NCBI GenBank assembly: GCA_902492895.1
Contig: CABUNG010000025.1
Coordinates: 1-42,252, forward strand
DNA from: an uncultured Oscillospiraceae bacterium
GTDB lineage: Bacteria > Bacillota > Clostridia > Oscillospirales > Acutalibacteraceae
Length of the DNA: 42,252 bases
Direction: 5' to 3'
Shown piece by piece: positions 32,459 to 40,853 of the stretch. The first letter of the stretch is position 1, and each line of letters starts with the position of its first letter. Under the pieces are notes generated by a model. That model made no database searches, was not told the origin of the DNA, and worked only from the letters and a program-made list of their open reading frames with translations. Both the position numbers and the translations under genes were made by a program.

Positions 32459-33373
32459 TCAAAGCGAGGATTCCGTATCGGCGGGATTTGTAGTGTTTGT
32501 AGTGGGGGTGGCATCGGACGCGGTCGATTCACGGCGGATGATCAGGCGGCCGCGCATATCTTCCGCGGACAGCGGCCGGATGGGATTCCCCATGACGCGT
32601 ACGAAGTACTCCGTGGAAGAGGTCTCGTCACGGACTTCCATCCGCAGCCGGATTTCCCGGATGCCGGCGTTGTCCCCGCAGGCGGACGCGATGGACGCGA
32701 AGGTTTTGGCAATCTGATCGGGGCCGGGCGTCTGGGTATTGTCGACGGTATACAGCTCGGCGCTGACCGCAACCGGCCAGTCGGTGATCTCGTCGACGTT
32801 CTCTCCCATCGAATACCAGATGCGCGAGGTCTCGTAGTCGAGGGCGTAGACGTTCCCCGAGCTGCGGGTGTCCGCGATAGCGGCCTCGACCGTGTGAACG
32901 GCCTTGTCCCGCTCGGCGGAGAGGCGTTCGGCATAGCCGGCGGCGTGGGCGATCGGCGGCCCGATCAGGGATCCGAGCAGGGTTACGAAGGTGATGAGGA
33001 CCACCATGAAGATGGAGAGGCCGTCATACCGGAACTTTTCGGTTTTGAACCGGATGGCGTAAATGAGAATCTCGACGCCCAGGCAGAGCAGGACGACCGG
33101 GGCAAACTGCAGCAGTTTCCAGGCGCTGCCGCCAAAATACAGGGCGAGGGGGACAAAGATGCCGAGCACGACGAGCGTCAGCCCCAGGGTGAAGGTCCCC
33201 ACCCGTCTGGGAGGCCGCACCGGGGGCGCCTGTACGGGTACGGGAGGGACCGGCGCGGACGGCGCCGGAGGAATCGGAGCCGGATTGGGCGCAGGCGGCG
33301 GGGGAAGGGGCGTTTTTTCGGGCGGGATCATGTCCTCCGGGACCTGCCCGGCGGGATAGGTTTGAATGTCCAT
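32459..33373 (-). CDS. Proline-rich membrane protein of a sigma-factor operon
   Basis: 304 residues, not recognised as a named family. Residues 15-56 are almost only Pro, Ala and Val. Three membrane segments follow: ~59-80, ~86-107 and ~119-141; their spacing and the LGLTLVVLGIF / LLQFAPVVLLCLGVEIL pattern weakly resemble the LiaF/DUF5668 membrane region. The last ~160 residues form an outer or cytoplasmic domain with an Ser/Thr-rich tail. AAGGAGG lies nine bases before ATG 33373. It is the last gene of the sigma/anti-sigma operon, 38 bases after its neighbour, so an envelope-stress role is likely (inference). Confidence 0.75.
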   Translation of the reverse strand: MDIQTYPAGQVPEDMIPPEKTPLPPPPAPNPAPIPPAPSAPVPPVPVQAPPVRPPRRVGTFTLGLTLVVLGIFVPLALYFGGSAWKLLQFAPVVLLCLGVEILIYAIRFKTEKFRYDGLSIFMVVLITFVTLLGSLIGPPIAHAAGYAERLSAERDKAVHTVEAAIADTRSSGNVYALDYETSRIWYSMGENVDEITDWPVAVSAELYTVDNTQTPGPDQIAKTFASIASACGDNAGIREIRLRMEVRDETSSTEYFVRVMGNPIRPLSAEDMRGRLIIRRESTASDATPTTNTTNPADTESSL

Positions 33374-33411
33374 GGCGGGAACCTCCTTGATGTTGAAATG
33401 CGGCGTCGGAC

Positions 33412-34122
33412 TTATTCGGACAGCGGGCCGTCTTCTCCGGCGGGAGCGGCGTTCGGATCCGCCGCCGGACTTTTCTGGCCGGGGATGGTGTATTCATTGT
33501 AAAGCGGAGCTTTCGGTTCCGCGGGTTCTTTCCGCCCCACGATCAGCCGGATGCCGAAGACGATGCAAGCGGCCGGAATCAGCAGAGAGGGCAGAACATC
33601 GATGATACTGCGGATTACCCGCATCGCCTCGGGAGAGAGCAGATTGCTGAGGCTGTAATATCCGCTGCTGAAAATCAGCTTGAAGGACAGCCAGACGGAG
33701 AAAACCACGAGGACCCAGCCCAGAAGCAGATGCCGTTTCTGTACAAACCGGCTGACGGAATCCCGGCCGATTTTGGAATGGATATCCCCGGACAGGAACA
33801 GATATTCATCGGGCAGCGCCTGCAGTTCCGGCAGCGTCATATGGATGCGGTTGAGCGTATCGAAGAACGAATAGAACCAGATGACGGGAAGCAGGAAAGT
33901 CAGCGCCGCGAGATAGGTGAACGCGGCGACCGCAATGACGCCGGCAAACAGGGCCATCAGGGAGATGCCGCGCTTCATCAGGCCGTGATACATTTGGCCG
34001 GCCCCGGGGATGAAGGACCAGAACACCGTCCAGAATTTGTTTTTCGTCTGTTTGACGGGAGCGGGCGGGACAAAAGGCGGAGGCGTCTGCGGAGCGTAGG
34101 GGGGAATGTTATTCGTGTTCAT
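33412..34122 (-). CDS. TM2-like membrane protein of a sigma-factor operon
   Basis: 236 residues. A Pro-rich start (PPYAPQTPPPFVPPAP) is followed by FWSFIPGAGQMYHGLMKRGISLMALF, a TM2-type hairpin (GxGxxYxGxxxRG), a second hydrophobic segment (~65-85), and more membrane segments around ~130-150 and ~175-195. The tail is again Pro/Ala-rich. Two starts are possible: ATG 34131 abuts GGAG, while ATG 34122 has it nine bases upstream, so 34122 is chosen. It overlaps the anti-sigma gene end by 14 bases, so the genes are coupled. Function unknown. Confidence 0.78.
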   Translation of the reverse strand: MNTNNIPPYAPQTPPPFVPPAPVKQTKNKFWTVFWSFIPGAGQMYHGLMKRGISLMALFAGVIAVAAFTYLAALTFLLPVIWFYSFFDTLNRIHMTLPELQALPDEYLFLSGDIHSKIGRDSVSRFVQKRHLLLGWVLVVFSVWLSFKLIFSSGYYSLSNLLSPEAMRVIRSIIDVLPSLLIPAACIVFGIRLIVGRKEPAEPKAPLYNEYTIPGQKSPAADPNAAPAGEDGPLSE

Positions 34123-34627
34123 GCTCGTCATCTCCTATAAAGAATGCGTGAATGCGGTCGACCAGGGAGGCGAACCCGTCGTGATAGCCGGAGGCCAGCT
34201 GTTCCCAGCGGCTGCCCTCGGAACGGTCGGGCGGGGGCTCCGGCTCTTTTTGGATGCTGATCTGCTGGATGAAAGAGGTGGTGCTTTCTTCGAGTTTCCG
34301 GAAGGCGCCGCTGAAAAACAGCAGCATGGTCAGGGCGACCGCCACCGACATTTTGGCAATGCCGGCCAGGACCACCCGGTTTTTGGCCCGTCGGTTTTCT
34401 TTTCCGATGGAGGCGAGAATGCGCTCTTCCAAGGCGGAACAGCCGTCCGGGGGCGCGGCCGGATCGGCGGCGGAAACCGCGTCGATGTAAGCGTCCATAC
34501 AGGCGGGGCAGGCTTCCAGATGGCAGAGAAGGAGCGCGGTGTCCCGTTCGTCAAAGGTGCCGCAGGCTAAGCCGGAAATGGCCTCTCCGGTCAGATGCCC
34601 GTTTCGGATGGTATGTTCGTCCAGCAT
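34109..34627 (-). CDS. Zinc-finger anti-sigma factor (membrane-anchored)
   Basis: 172 residues. The N-terminal ZAS zinc-binding motif is HLEACPAC with His36, Cys40 and Cys43, inside LLLCHLEACPACMDAYIDAV. One membrane segment spans ~85-108 (VVLAGIAKMSVAVALTMLLFFSGAF), then an outside domain of about 60 residues ends in the acidic-His tail DDEHEHE. Such proteins hold an ECF sigma factor at the membrane until a signal releases it. Its ATG directly follows the stop of the sigma-factor gene (TAAATG), the usual arrangement for the pair. Confidence 0.92.
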   Translation of the reverse strand: MLDEHTIRNGHLTGEAISGLACGTFDERDTALLLCHLEACPACMDAYIDAVSAADPAAPPDGCSALEERILASIGKENRRAKNRVVLAGIAKMSVAVALTMLLFFSGAFRKLEESTTSFIQQISIQKEPEPPPDRSEGSRWEQLASGYHDGFASLVDRIHAFFIGDDEHEHE

Positions 34628-35128
34628 TTACAGCACCTCCTTCAGTGTACGCCGCAGCTTTTCCCGGGCTCTGAGCCCCTGCGTCTGTACGGTTTTGAGC
34701 GGCCGGCCGAGGACCGCCGCGATTTCCTCGTAGCTTTTGTCTTCCATGAAGCGCATGAGAGCGACTTCGCGGTATGGTTCGGGCAGCTTTTCGCAGGCAT
34801 CCCGGACGAGATCGACGGTTTCCCTCCGTTCCGTCTCCTGTACGAACGACGAGGGGGCCGGATATGCGTCCAGGGTTTCGGGTCCGGCCGGATCGGTCAG
34901 GGCGTGTCCGGCGCTCTTGAGATAGTCCTTGGATTTGTTGACGGCGATGCGGACGAGCCAGGGCTTGTAATGATCCCCTTCAAAGCGGCCGATGGCCCGA
35001 TAGGCGGTGAGAAAGGTGTCCTGTGTCAGATTTTCCGCTTCCTGATAGTCGTGGACCAGCCGGTAGCATACCGTGAAGATCAGCCGGGTATGATCTCGGA
35101 CGAGTCGGGTAAATGCCTCGTCGTTCAT
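34628..35128 (-). CDS. ECF-type RNA polymerase sigma factor
   Basis: 166 residues. Region 2 is FTRLVRDHTRLIFTVCYRLVHDYQEAENLTQDTFLTAYRAIGRF, which binds core polymerase and the -10 element. Region 4 is LPEPYREVALMRFMEDKSYEEIAAVLGRPLKTVQTQGLRAREKLR. ATG 35128 is chosen; a longer start at 35161 has no ribosome binding site. Target promoters are unknown, but such factors often transcribe their own operon. A TATAAT at 35218-35213 on the minus strand lies upstream without a good -35. First gene of a four-gene operon with its anti-sigma factor and two membrane proteins. Confidence 0.94.
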   Translation of the reverse strand: MNDEAFTRLVRDHTRLIFTVCYRLVHDYQEAENLTQDTFLTAYRAIGRFEGDHYKPWLVRIAVNKSKDYLKSAGHALTDPAGPETLDAYPAPSSFVQETERRETVDLVRDACEKLPEPYREVALMRFMEDKSYEEIAAVLGRPLKTVQTQGLRAREKLRRTLKEVL

Positions 35129-35415
35129 CCTGATCCACCACCGCCCTTTCCGTCCGCCCATCCATATAACGAGAGACCGGATGGGAATCCTTCAATTTTT
35201 TTCACTTTTTTCATTATAGAAGATAAATCGGCGGAAAAAGACGGAGAAAAACGGAAAAATTCATGAAGAGGGCGGGCGGCAAATCCGGCTGCCGTGCGGT
35301 ATGAACCGCCGGACGGCCGGAGACACTATGGAGGGATCGACGGCGCTTTCCGCTTTCGCTTCACCCGCAGCTTTTATAAAAATCACTGAAATAGCCGATA
35401 TTGGGGCAAAAACAG

Positions 35416-35453
35416 CGGTTTCCGGCCGGAAACCGGGGGATAAATCCGGATTT
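35416..35453. promoter_or_regulatory. Two adjacent perfect palindromes upstream of corA
   Basis: CGGTTTCCGGCCGGAAACCG (35416-35435) is a perfect 20-base palindrome. Six bases further, AAATCCGGATTT (35442-35453) is a perfect 12-base palindrome. Both lie just upstream of the corA -35 box and share the TCCGG core, so they may be sites of one dimeric regulator. Confidence 0.55.
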
Positions 35454-35466
35454 CCACAGATAGCGC

Positions 35467-35494
35467 TTGCAATCGCAAAATATTGTGCTATAAT
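35467..35494 (+). promoter_or_regulatory. Promoter of corA
   Basis: TTGCAA (35467-35472), a 16-base spacer and TATAAT (35489-35494). The predicted start near 35501 gives a leader of about 150 bases. Confidence 0.75.
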
Positions 35495-35500
35495 GTTGAC

Positions 35501-35650
35501 GGTAAGCCAAGACTCATGTTTGTGTGAACAGGAGGTGGGCAGGGTGAGTCCTGACCCTGGCAGTCGAAACATCAACAAAAGAAGGACGCATCCGGCCCGG
35601 CTTTAGTCGTCAGGCGGCCGTCGATGCGCCCGGGAAAGGGGTATGCGCCG
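35501..35650 (+). ncRNA. Structured 5' leader of corA
   Basis: Two stem-loop blocks are visible. First: ATGTTT (35516-35521) with AAACAT (35567-35572), enclosing CAGGGT (35540-35545) with ACCCTG (35554-35559). CAGGA (35529-35533) could instead pair with TCCTG (35549-35553), which excludes the inner stem. Second: CGCATC with GATGCG and GGCC with GGCC (~35587-35638), ending just before the AAAGGGG ribosome binding site. It matches no riboswitch I recognise (not the M-box). Conservation has not been tested. Confidence 0.5.
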
Positions 35651-36577
35651 ATGATCGCCTATTATAAGACCGTCAACGGACGGGTGCGCGCGCAGGAAGA
35701 ATTTGAAGAGGGGTGCTGGGTCAATGTGGTCAACCCGGATGAACGGGAGATCAGCAGCTTGATCCATCAGTTTTCCCTGGAACAGGATTTTATCCGGGCC
35801 GCGCTGGATGAAGAGGAGTCCTCCCGTATCGAAGCGGAGGACGGCAACACGCTGATTATTCTCGATGCGCCCGTGGCCGAGCGCCAGGACGACGAGATCT
35901 CCTACTACACGCTGCCGCTGGGCATCCTGGTCACCGCGTCCTGCGTGATTACGGTTTCCCTGCGGGAGAACGCCATCCTCTCCGAATTTGCGGAAGGCGT
36001 GGTCAAAAATGTCCAGACCAATCTGAAAACCCAGTTCGTGCTGCGGCTGATGCTGCGGGTGGCGCAGCGGTTTCTGCAGTTCCTCAAACAGATCGATAAA
36101 CTGTCGAGCTCGCTCGAGCGGCAGCTGCGCAAATCGATGAAGAACAAGGAGCTCATCAATCTGCTCGACGTGGAAAAGTCGCTGGTGTATTTCTCCACAT
36201 CCCTGAAATCGGACGAAACCACGCTCGAAAAGCTGATGCGCGGCAAATATATCAAGCTCTATGAAGAGGATCAGGACCTTCTCGAGGATGTGCTGATCGA
36301 GATCAAGCAGTCCATCGAGATGTCCAGCATCTACCTCAACATCCTCTCGGGCACCATGGATGCCTTTGCCTCGGTGATTTCCAATAACCTCAACATCGTC
36401 ATGAAGGTCCTCGCCTCGGTGACGATCGTGATTTCCATTCCCAATATTATCGCGGGCTTTTACGGTATGAATGTCCAGGGCCTGCCGCTTTCGGAGTTTT
36501 TCTGGTTCCCGATCCTGCTGTCGGGCGTCGTGATGGGCGTGGTGGCGCTTATCCTCCACAAACGCGGCATGATGTGA
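35651..36577 (+). CDS. corA: CorA-family magnesium/divalent cation channel
   Basis: 308 residues. The N-terminal soluble domain (WVNVVNPDEREISSLI, VTASCVITVS) leads into a long helix and two C-terminal membrane segments: ~249-267 and ~283-303. The signature GMN is in IAGFYGMNVQG (~266-276), the selectivity loop of the pentamer. The protein imports Mg2+, or in some members Co2+ or Ni2+. ATG 35651 starts like the family and has AAAGGGG upstream; an upstream in-frame codon at 35624 lies in the leader hairpin. The long structured leader and the palindromes suggest regulation at two levels. Confidence 0.95.
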   Translation: MIAYYKTVNGRVRAQEEFEEGCWVNVVNPDEREISSLIHQFSLEQDFIRAALDEEESSRIEAEDGNTLIILDAPVAERQDDEISYYTLPLGILVTASCVITVSLRENAILSEFAEGVVKNVQTNLKTQFVLRLMLRVAQRFLQFLKQIDKLSSSLERQLRKSMKNKELINLLDVEKSLVYFSTSLKSDETTLEKLMRGKYIKLYEEDQDLLEDVLIEIKQSIEMSSIYLNILSGTMDAFASVISNNLNIVMKVLASVTIVISIPNIIAGFYGMNVQGLPLSEFFWFPILLSGVVMGVVALILHKRGMM

Positions 36578-36669
36578 GGATGTCTGTCCGCGTCCTGTTT
36601 TAAATCGTGCCCCCCCGGCCAAGCGCAGCTTGGGGATCTTTTTATCCGGCCGATCGTGGACGGGACTGC

Positions 36670-36708
36670 CCGTTCTTCCCGGGAGAAACGAAGGACCCGG
36701 AAGAACGG
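36670..36708. repeat. Hairpin without T-run in the corA-yfhO gap
   Basis: CCGTTCTTCCCGGG pairs with CCCGGAAGAACGG with one bulged C, loop about 12 bases. It lies between the corA stop and the terminator; no T-run follows. It may protect the corA message end or be an operator. Confidence 0.5.
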
Positions 36709-36721
36709 ACCGGCATAAAAG

Positions 36722-36763
36722 AAAAAGCCCGGGCAAAACCATCGTTTTGTCCGGGCTTTTTTG
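36722..36763. terminator. Bidirectional terminator of corA and the membrane glycosyltransferase operon
   Basis: AGCCCGG(G)CAAAAC, loop CATC, GTTTTG(T)CCGGGCT, with six T residues on the plus strand and five on the minus strand. It lies between convergent stops. Confidence 0.9.
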
Positions 36764-36780
36764 TCGGGAATACCGGTGCC

Positions 36781-39408
36781 TTATTCCGGCTGCTCCTCAT
36801 CGGGCGGGGCGGGCGGATCGGGCTCGCCTCCGGGGAGCGGTTCGGCCGGTGAATCGGCCGGCGGGGCGATCCCCCCGCCGTAAAACTGATAGAGGTCGAA
36901 TCCCTCGTCACGGGACCCGTTTTCGGACGGCGGAGGGGCATCGGCGGTTTCCTCACCCGTGAGAAGAACGGGAGCGCCGTCCTCTCCGGCCGGAGCGAGC
37001 GGGATTTCCGCTTCCAGCTTTTGACGCATGCGGCGGTCCCATATCCGCATCAGGAAGAAGTACAGGAGGAAGAGCACGACCGCCGTCAGAGTAATCATCA
37101 GGCCATACAGCAGGCCAGGAGTGTGATAGTCGAACCGGATGGTGACCTCGCCGCCCGTGGCGGGGCAGACGACGGCCATAAAACCGACATTGACCTTGTA
37201 GATTTCGGCGGGCTGGCCGTTCACCGTGGCGCTCCAGCCGTCCTCATACGGCACGCTGAAGAAAACCGGCGTATCCTGCTCAACCTGAATCGTTGCCGTA
37301 AAACCGCGGTTGTCCCGTACAAAGGTCGAGCAGGACTCGGCTTTGCGGGCGAGGCAGTCGGCCAGATAAGCGTCTTTGGTGTAGGAAACCGCGTCTCCGA
37401 GAGGCCGCAGCATCCCGCTGAAGAGGGCGGCATCGTCCTCTTCGACGACCAGCGCCTTGAGCAGCGCGAGTTCCCGGCTGTCCTTGTTCATGGCCTCGAA
37501 CTGCTTGCGGGTCAGCATGGCGTCATAGGTGAAGCCCATGGGGATGTAATACTGATTCTCGTATATCTTGAAATCGTTTTGCGTATCCAGATAGGTCCAG
37601 CCCGGCATGCGGGTGGTGCCGCCGGTCTCGAAGAAGTCCTTTTTGTTTTCCTTGCCGCTCGAATTGGCGTGATCGAACAGCCAGCGCACCGAGGTCAGAC
37701 CCCGCAGCGCGTAATGGGAGGTATCCGGACGGCTGCCCACGCCGCGGTCCACGCCGATCGACGGGTAAAAGTCCATGACCGAACCGGGAACGATGCTGTG
37801 GAACGCCTGGATAGTCGGCATCTGCCAGAACATCCCCTGGTTGTCCATGCCTTTATAGAAATCGATCCGGGTGAACTGATCCGGGGTTTCGGGCAGGGAG
37901 ATTTTGTCCCCGCCCTCGATGGCGGTTTCAATGACATAATCGGAGGTATAATTGGAATTCGCTTTGCCCAGCCCGATCAGATACCAGCCCACGATCAGGC
38001 TGACCGACAGGGTGACGACGGTGGCCCATTTGGAGAAAATGGCGCGTTCCCGCTTGAACAGCGTGATCAGCAGCGACGCCAGCAGCAGGCACACCACCGC
38101 GATGGCGACGTAAATCCAGAAGCGTTCGGGAATTTTCATCAGGCCGTATTTGATTTTGCCGGTTTCCTTGTCCGGCGTCCAGCTTTTCGGCGCCAAGCCG
38201 ATAAACAAGGCGAAGAAGGCCGTGATGCCGAATGTCCAGCCGAGCGCCCGGTTCCAGTTTACTTCGGTCGTGTCCGCGTCCTCGAAGCACTTCACGGTCG
38301 CGAGAACCAGGATCAGAACCATCATGTAGTACCACCGGGCGTAATACGCCCAGTTGAACAGCTGGAACATGGCGTTGAGCCCCGGAATGACCGCGCAGAA
38401 GAAGCAGATGATCAGCATGCGGCGCAGCCAGTCGCTGTGTTTGCGGGACTGGAAATACGCGATGGCGCCCGAACAGCTGAAGACCGGCAGCCAGGCCGAC
38501 ATGGAGGCCCATTTATTGTCCGAATCGGGGAAGAAATTTTCCCTGGCGGGGATGTCCTGCGGGAAGAAGAAGGAGTGCAGGATATCGAACAGCCGCTGGG
38601 GTTTGTTGTATATGAGGAGGTCCCAGCCCGCGAGTATGCTGTCGGTCCGCGGATTCTGAATGACCGCGAGATAGGAGGGAAGCAGCAGCACGGCCGCGCC
38701 CGCGGTGCCGACGACCGCTTCGAAGACGAGCCACAGGAATTTGGACATCGAGCAGTCCCACTCCCCTGAAAACATGCGGACGAACCAGTATATCAGGATG
38801 AAAAAGACCTGGCCGATGAAGAAATAGTAGTTGTTGAGGGCGCTCAGGCACACCATCAGGCCGAACAGGCCGCGTTTGTCGTCCTTCATGAACCGCTCGA
38901 GGCCGAGCAGCATCAGGGGAAAATAAAGAATGGCCTCGTGGAAATGGTTGAAGAAAACGTTGTAGATCGAAAAGCCCGAAAACGCATAGAGGATGCCGCC
39001 GATCAGCGCGTAATCCGGACGGACGAAACGGCGCAGCAGGGCATAGGCCGCCGCCGAGCAGCAGGCGAATTTGAGAATGAGGAGCGGCCCCATCAGATAG
39101 GGCACCGCCGCGCTCGGAAAGGGGATGGTCAGCCAGAAAAACGGGCTGCCGAGCAGATAAAACGAATACGATCCCACAAAATTGGCGCCGAGGTCGGTCG
39201 TCCAGTTCCAGGCAAAATTGCCCGCCCGCACGCTGTCGTGAGCCATCTGATAAAACGGGATCTGCTGGACGTTGAAGTCCCCGTAATAGATGAAATACCC
39301 CTTGTCCAGAATGAGGAAGGGGAGGAACAGGAGCGCCGCGCCCGCCAGGGGCAGGAGAAACGAGAGCAGAGCCCGTTCCCTGGGTTTGCCCAGTGAGGAG
39401 GTGGTCAA
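36781..39408 (-). CDS. YfhO-family membrane protein (GT-C-like)
   Basis: 875 residues. YfhO features: an N-terminal membrane segment, then DFNVQQIPFYQMAHDSVRAGNFAWNWTTDLGANFVGSYSFYLLGSPF, the loop with the acidic residue expected at a GT-C active site; about 12 membrane segments to residue ~480; a long extracellular domain (~490-770) and a last membrane segment (~775-797). The cytoplasmic tail is Pro/Glu-rich. Family members help transfer sugars onto cell-wall polymers such as lipoteichoic acid from lipid-linked donors. The start is unusual: TTG 39408, overlapping the stop of the upstream gene (TTGA). Two stop codons lie directly upstream in frame, and AAAGG lies ten bases before it. Confidence 0.9.
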   Translation of the reverse strand: MTTSSLGKPRERALLSFLLPLAGAALLFLPFLILDKGYFIYYGDFNVQQIPFYQMAHDSVRAGNFAWNWTTDLGANFVGSYSFYLLGSPFFWLTIPFPSAAVPYLMGPLLILKFACCSAAAYALLRRFVRPDYALIGGILYAFSGFSIYNVFFNHFHEAILYFPLMLLGLERFMKDDKRGLFGLMVCLSALNNYYFFIGQVFFILIYWFVRMFSGEWDCSMSKFLWLVFEAVVGTAGAAVLLLPSYLAVIQNPRTDSILAGWDLLIYNKPQRLFDILHSFFFPQDIPARENFFPDSDNKWASMSAWLPVFSCSGAIAYFQSRKHSDWLRRMLIICFFCAVIPGLNAMFQLFNWAYYARWYYMMVLILVLATVKCFEDADTTEVNWNRALGWTFGITAFFALFIGLAPKSWTPDKETGKIKYGLMKIPERFWIYVAIAVVCLLLASLLITLFKRERAIFSKWATVVTLSVSLIVGWYLIGLGKANSNYTSDYVIETAIEGGDKISLPETPDQFTRIDFYKGMDNQGMFWQMPTIQAFHSIVPGSVMDFYPSIGVDRGVGSRPDTSHYALRGLTSVRWLFDHANSSGKENKKDFFETGGTTRMPGWTYLDTQNDFKIYENQYYIPMGFTYDAMLTRKQFEAMNKDSRELALLKALVVEEDDAALFSGMLRPLGDAVSYTKDAYLADCLARKAESCSTFVRDNRGFTATIQVEQDTPVFFSVPYEDGWSATVNGQPAEIYKVNVGFMAVVCPATGGEVTIRFDYHTPGLLYGLMITLTAVVLFLLYFFLMRIWDRRMRQKLEAEIPLAPAGEDGAPVLLTGEETADAPPPSENGSRDEGFDLYQFYGGGIAPPADSPAEPLPGGEPDPPAPPDEEQPE

Positions 39409-40853
39409 GCTTCATCACGCCTTTCCGCTTTTGGATAGTCCGGAGCCGCATCCGCGTCCGGTACCGGTTCAGAAACAGGCCCGTCCTCCCGCCTGGCCGG
39501 CGGGAAGGCCGTGCTGACCGTCAGCATAACCCCCCACAGGAAAATCGCCAGATTGACGAAGGACATGACGGTCATGACGGGCGTATATATGGTGTCCCAG
39601 GGGGCTTTCGGATCGTTGATCGTATTGTGGCGCACAAGCAGCAGAAACTGGTTGAAAAAGGTCATCAGGGACAGCGCCAGATACTGCATCAGCCAGCGGA
39701 AATCCATCTGCCGCAGGAACAGCATGAGAGAGAACAGCAGGACCGGGAACTGATAGCGCTCGTGCATCCGGGTGGTGAGCATAAAGACGCACTGCATGAA
39801 CAGAAAGCAGCCCGCCCACAGCCGGTTTTCCCGTTTGCCGTGCAGCATGATGTAGATCACCAAAACAAGGGAGAGGAAGAGCATGAGGGTGCCGAAATGG
39901 TGAAGGGTGATGCCGCCGGTGGCAAATCCGCTGCTGTCCCGTCCGTTGCCGAAGAGGATAGACCGATTGTCTTTTACCCAGTTGAGAGAGGCGGAACCGT
40001 ACAAATTAAAGGCATTGAGGGTGGCGTATGGGTATTTTCCAAGTCCGCCAAAATAGACTTTGAAGGGCAGAAGCAGGCTTTCCGCGCCCTGGAGTTTCCA
40101 GCTGCCCGCGATAAAGGGAACGAAGCCCGCAATGCCGGTGAGCAGCGCCGCGCCGACGCAGGAAAGGGTTTCGATCCATCGGCAACGGCGCAGATAGGAA
40201 AAAAGCGATTCTTTCGCGGGCGGGTCGGAACCGTCCGGCATCGTTTCGGCCGGCCGGAGCAGGTACACGAACAGAACCGGGGCGAAATACAGGCACTGCA
40301 TTTTCGTCAGGCAGGCGACGGCAAACAGGATGGAACCCAACAGGTCCTTGCCGCGTTCCACTTGATAAAAGGAGAGCAGAAGGAGAAAAACCATCAAGCC
40401 GTCGGTCTGTCCCCAATGGGAGCTGTTGAAAATCGCGGAGGGATTGAGGGCCCAGAGGGCCGCGGCCAGCACGCCGAGCGCTTCGCTCTGCTTGCGGCAG
40501 ACCAGATAGAACAAGCCCGCGGCCAGCACATCGAACAGAATGGGAAAAAATTTCATCGCCAGCATGTCGAACATCCAGTAATCCGCGATGGGCAGCTGCC
40601 CGTAAAGCTGGCCGACGATATACAGACAGTACAAGTATAAGGGCGGGTAATCCAGCGCATATTTTCCGGTATTCAATCGGGCATAGGCATCAAAAAAACC
40701 GTTCTGAAAGCCGACCGCCCAGGTACGGTACCAGGTGATGTCGAAATAATTGGAGTAGAGCATCCCGACACACAGACGGAGTATGAACGCGAAAAGGAGG
40801 ATGCAGACCACCGTCTGAATCCCGCGCCGCCGGTTCAGGGTAAGCGAAGCCAT
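39405..40853 (-). CDS. GT-C-type membrane glycosyltransferase
   Basis: 482 residues with about 10-12 membrane segments. The first loop is DITWYRTWAVGFQNGFFDAYARLNTGKYALDYPPLYLYCLY, and the later ALNPSAIFNSSHWGQTDGLMVFLLLL and TTRMHERYQFPVLLF are patterns seen in polyprenyl-phosphate-sugar-dependent mannosyltransferases (GT39/GT87-like). It would act at the outer membrane face on lipids, glycans or proteins. ATG 40853 is chosen as start, with GGGCGGCGGGAAT upstream; a TATACT (40892-40887 on the minus strand) may be its -10 box. It is translationally coupled to the YfhO-type gene through TTGA, which suggests that both work on the same surface polymer. Confidence 0.88.
   Translation of the reverse strand: MASLTLNRRRGIQTVVCILLFAFILRLCVGMLYSNYFDITWYRTWAVGFQNGFFDAYARLNTGKYALDYPPLYLYCLYIVGQLYGQLPIADYWMFDMLAMKFFPILFDVLAAGLFYLVCRKQSEALGVLAAALWALNPSAIFNSSHWGQTDGLMVFLLLLSFYQVERGKDLLGSILFAVACLTKMQCLYFAPVLFVYLLRPAETMPDGSDPPAKESLFSYLRRCRWIETLSCVGAALLTGIAGFVPFIAGSWKLQGAESLLLPFKVYFGGLGKYPYATLNAFNLYGSASLNWVKDNRSILFGNGRDSSGFATGGITLHHFGTLMLFLSLVLVIYIMLHGKRENRLWAGCFLFMQCVFMLTTRMHERYQFPVLLFSLMLFLRQMDFRWLMQYLALSLMTFFNQFLLLVRHNTINDPKAPWDTIYTPVMTVMSFVNLAIFLWGVMLTVSTAFPPARREDGPVSEPVPDADAAPDYPKAERRDEA

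Larger units (their letters stand above)
35162..35500. other. Divergent control region between the sigma operon and corA
   Basis: No gene is seen; a 101-codon open frame on the plus strand has no ribosome binding site and overlaps the corA leader. The region holds a possible -10 of the sigma operon near 35213-35218, two adjacent palindromes (35416-35435 and 35442-35453) and the corA promoter. Confidence 0.6.

Noticed and set aside
35501..35600. M-box, signal recognition particle RNA or purine riboswitch in the corA leader
   Set aside because: The conserved cores of these RNAs (for example the M-box GCCCAGAAACG stretch, the SRP GGAA tetraloop with AGCAGCC) are not present.
35301..35606. A 101-codon plus-strand frame before corA
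   Set aside because: It spans the corA promoter and leader and has no ribosome binding site; the sequence shows RNA and DNA dyads instead.
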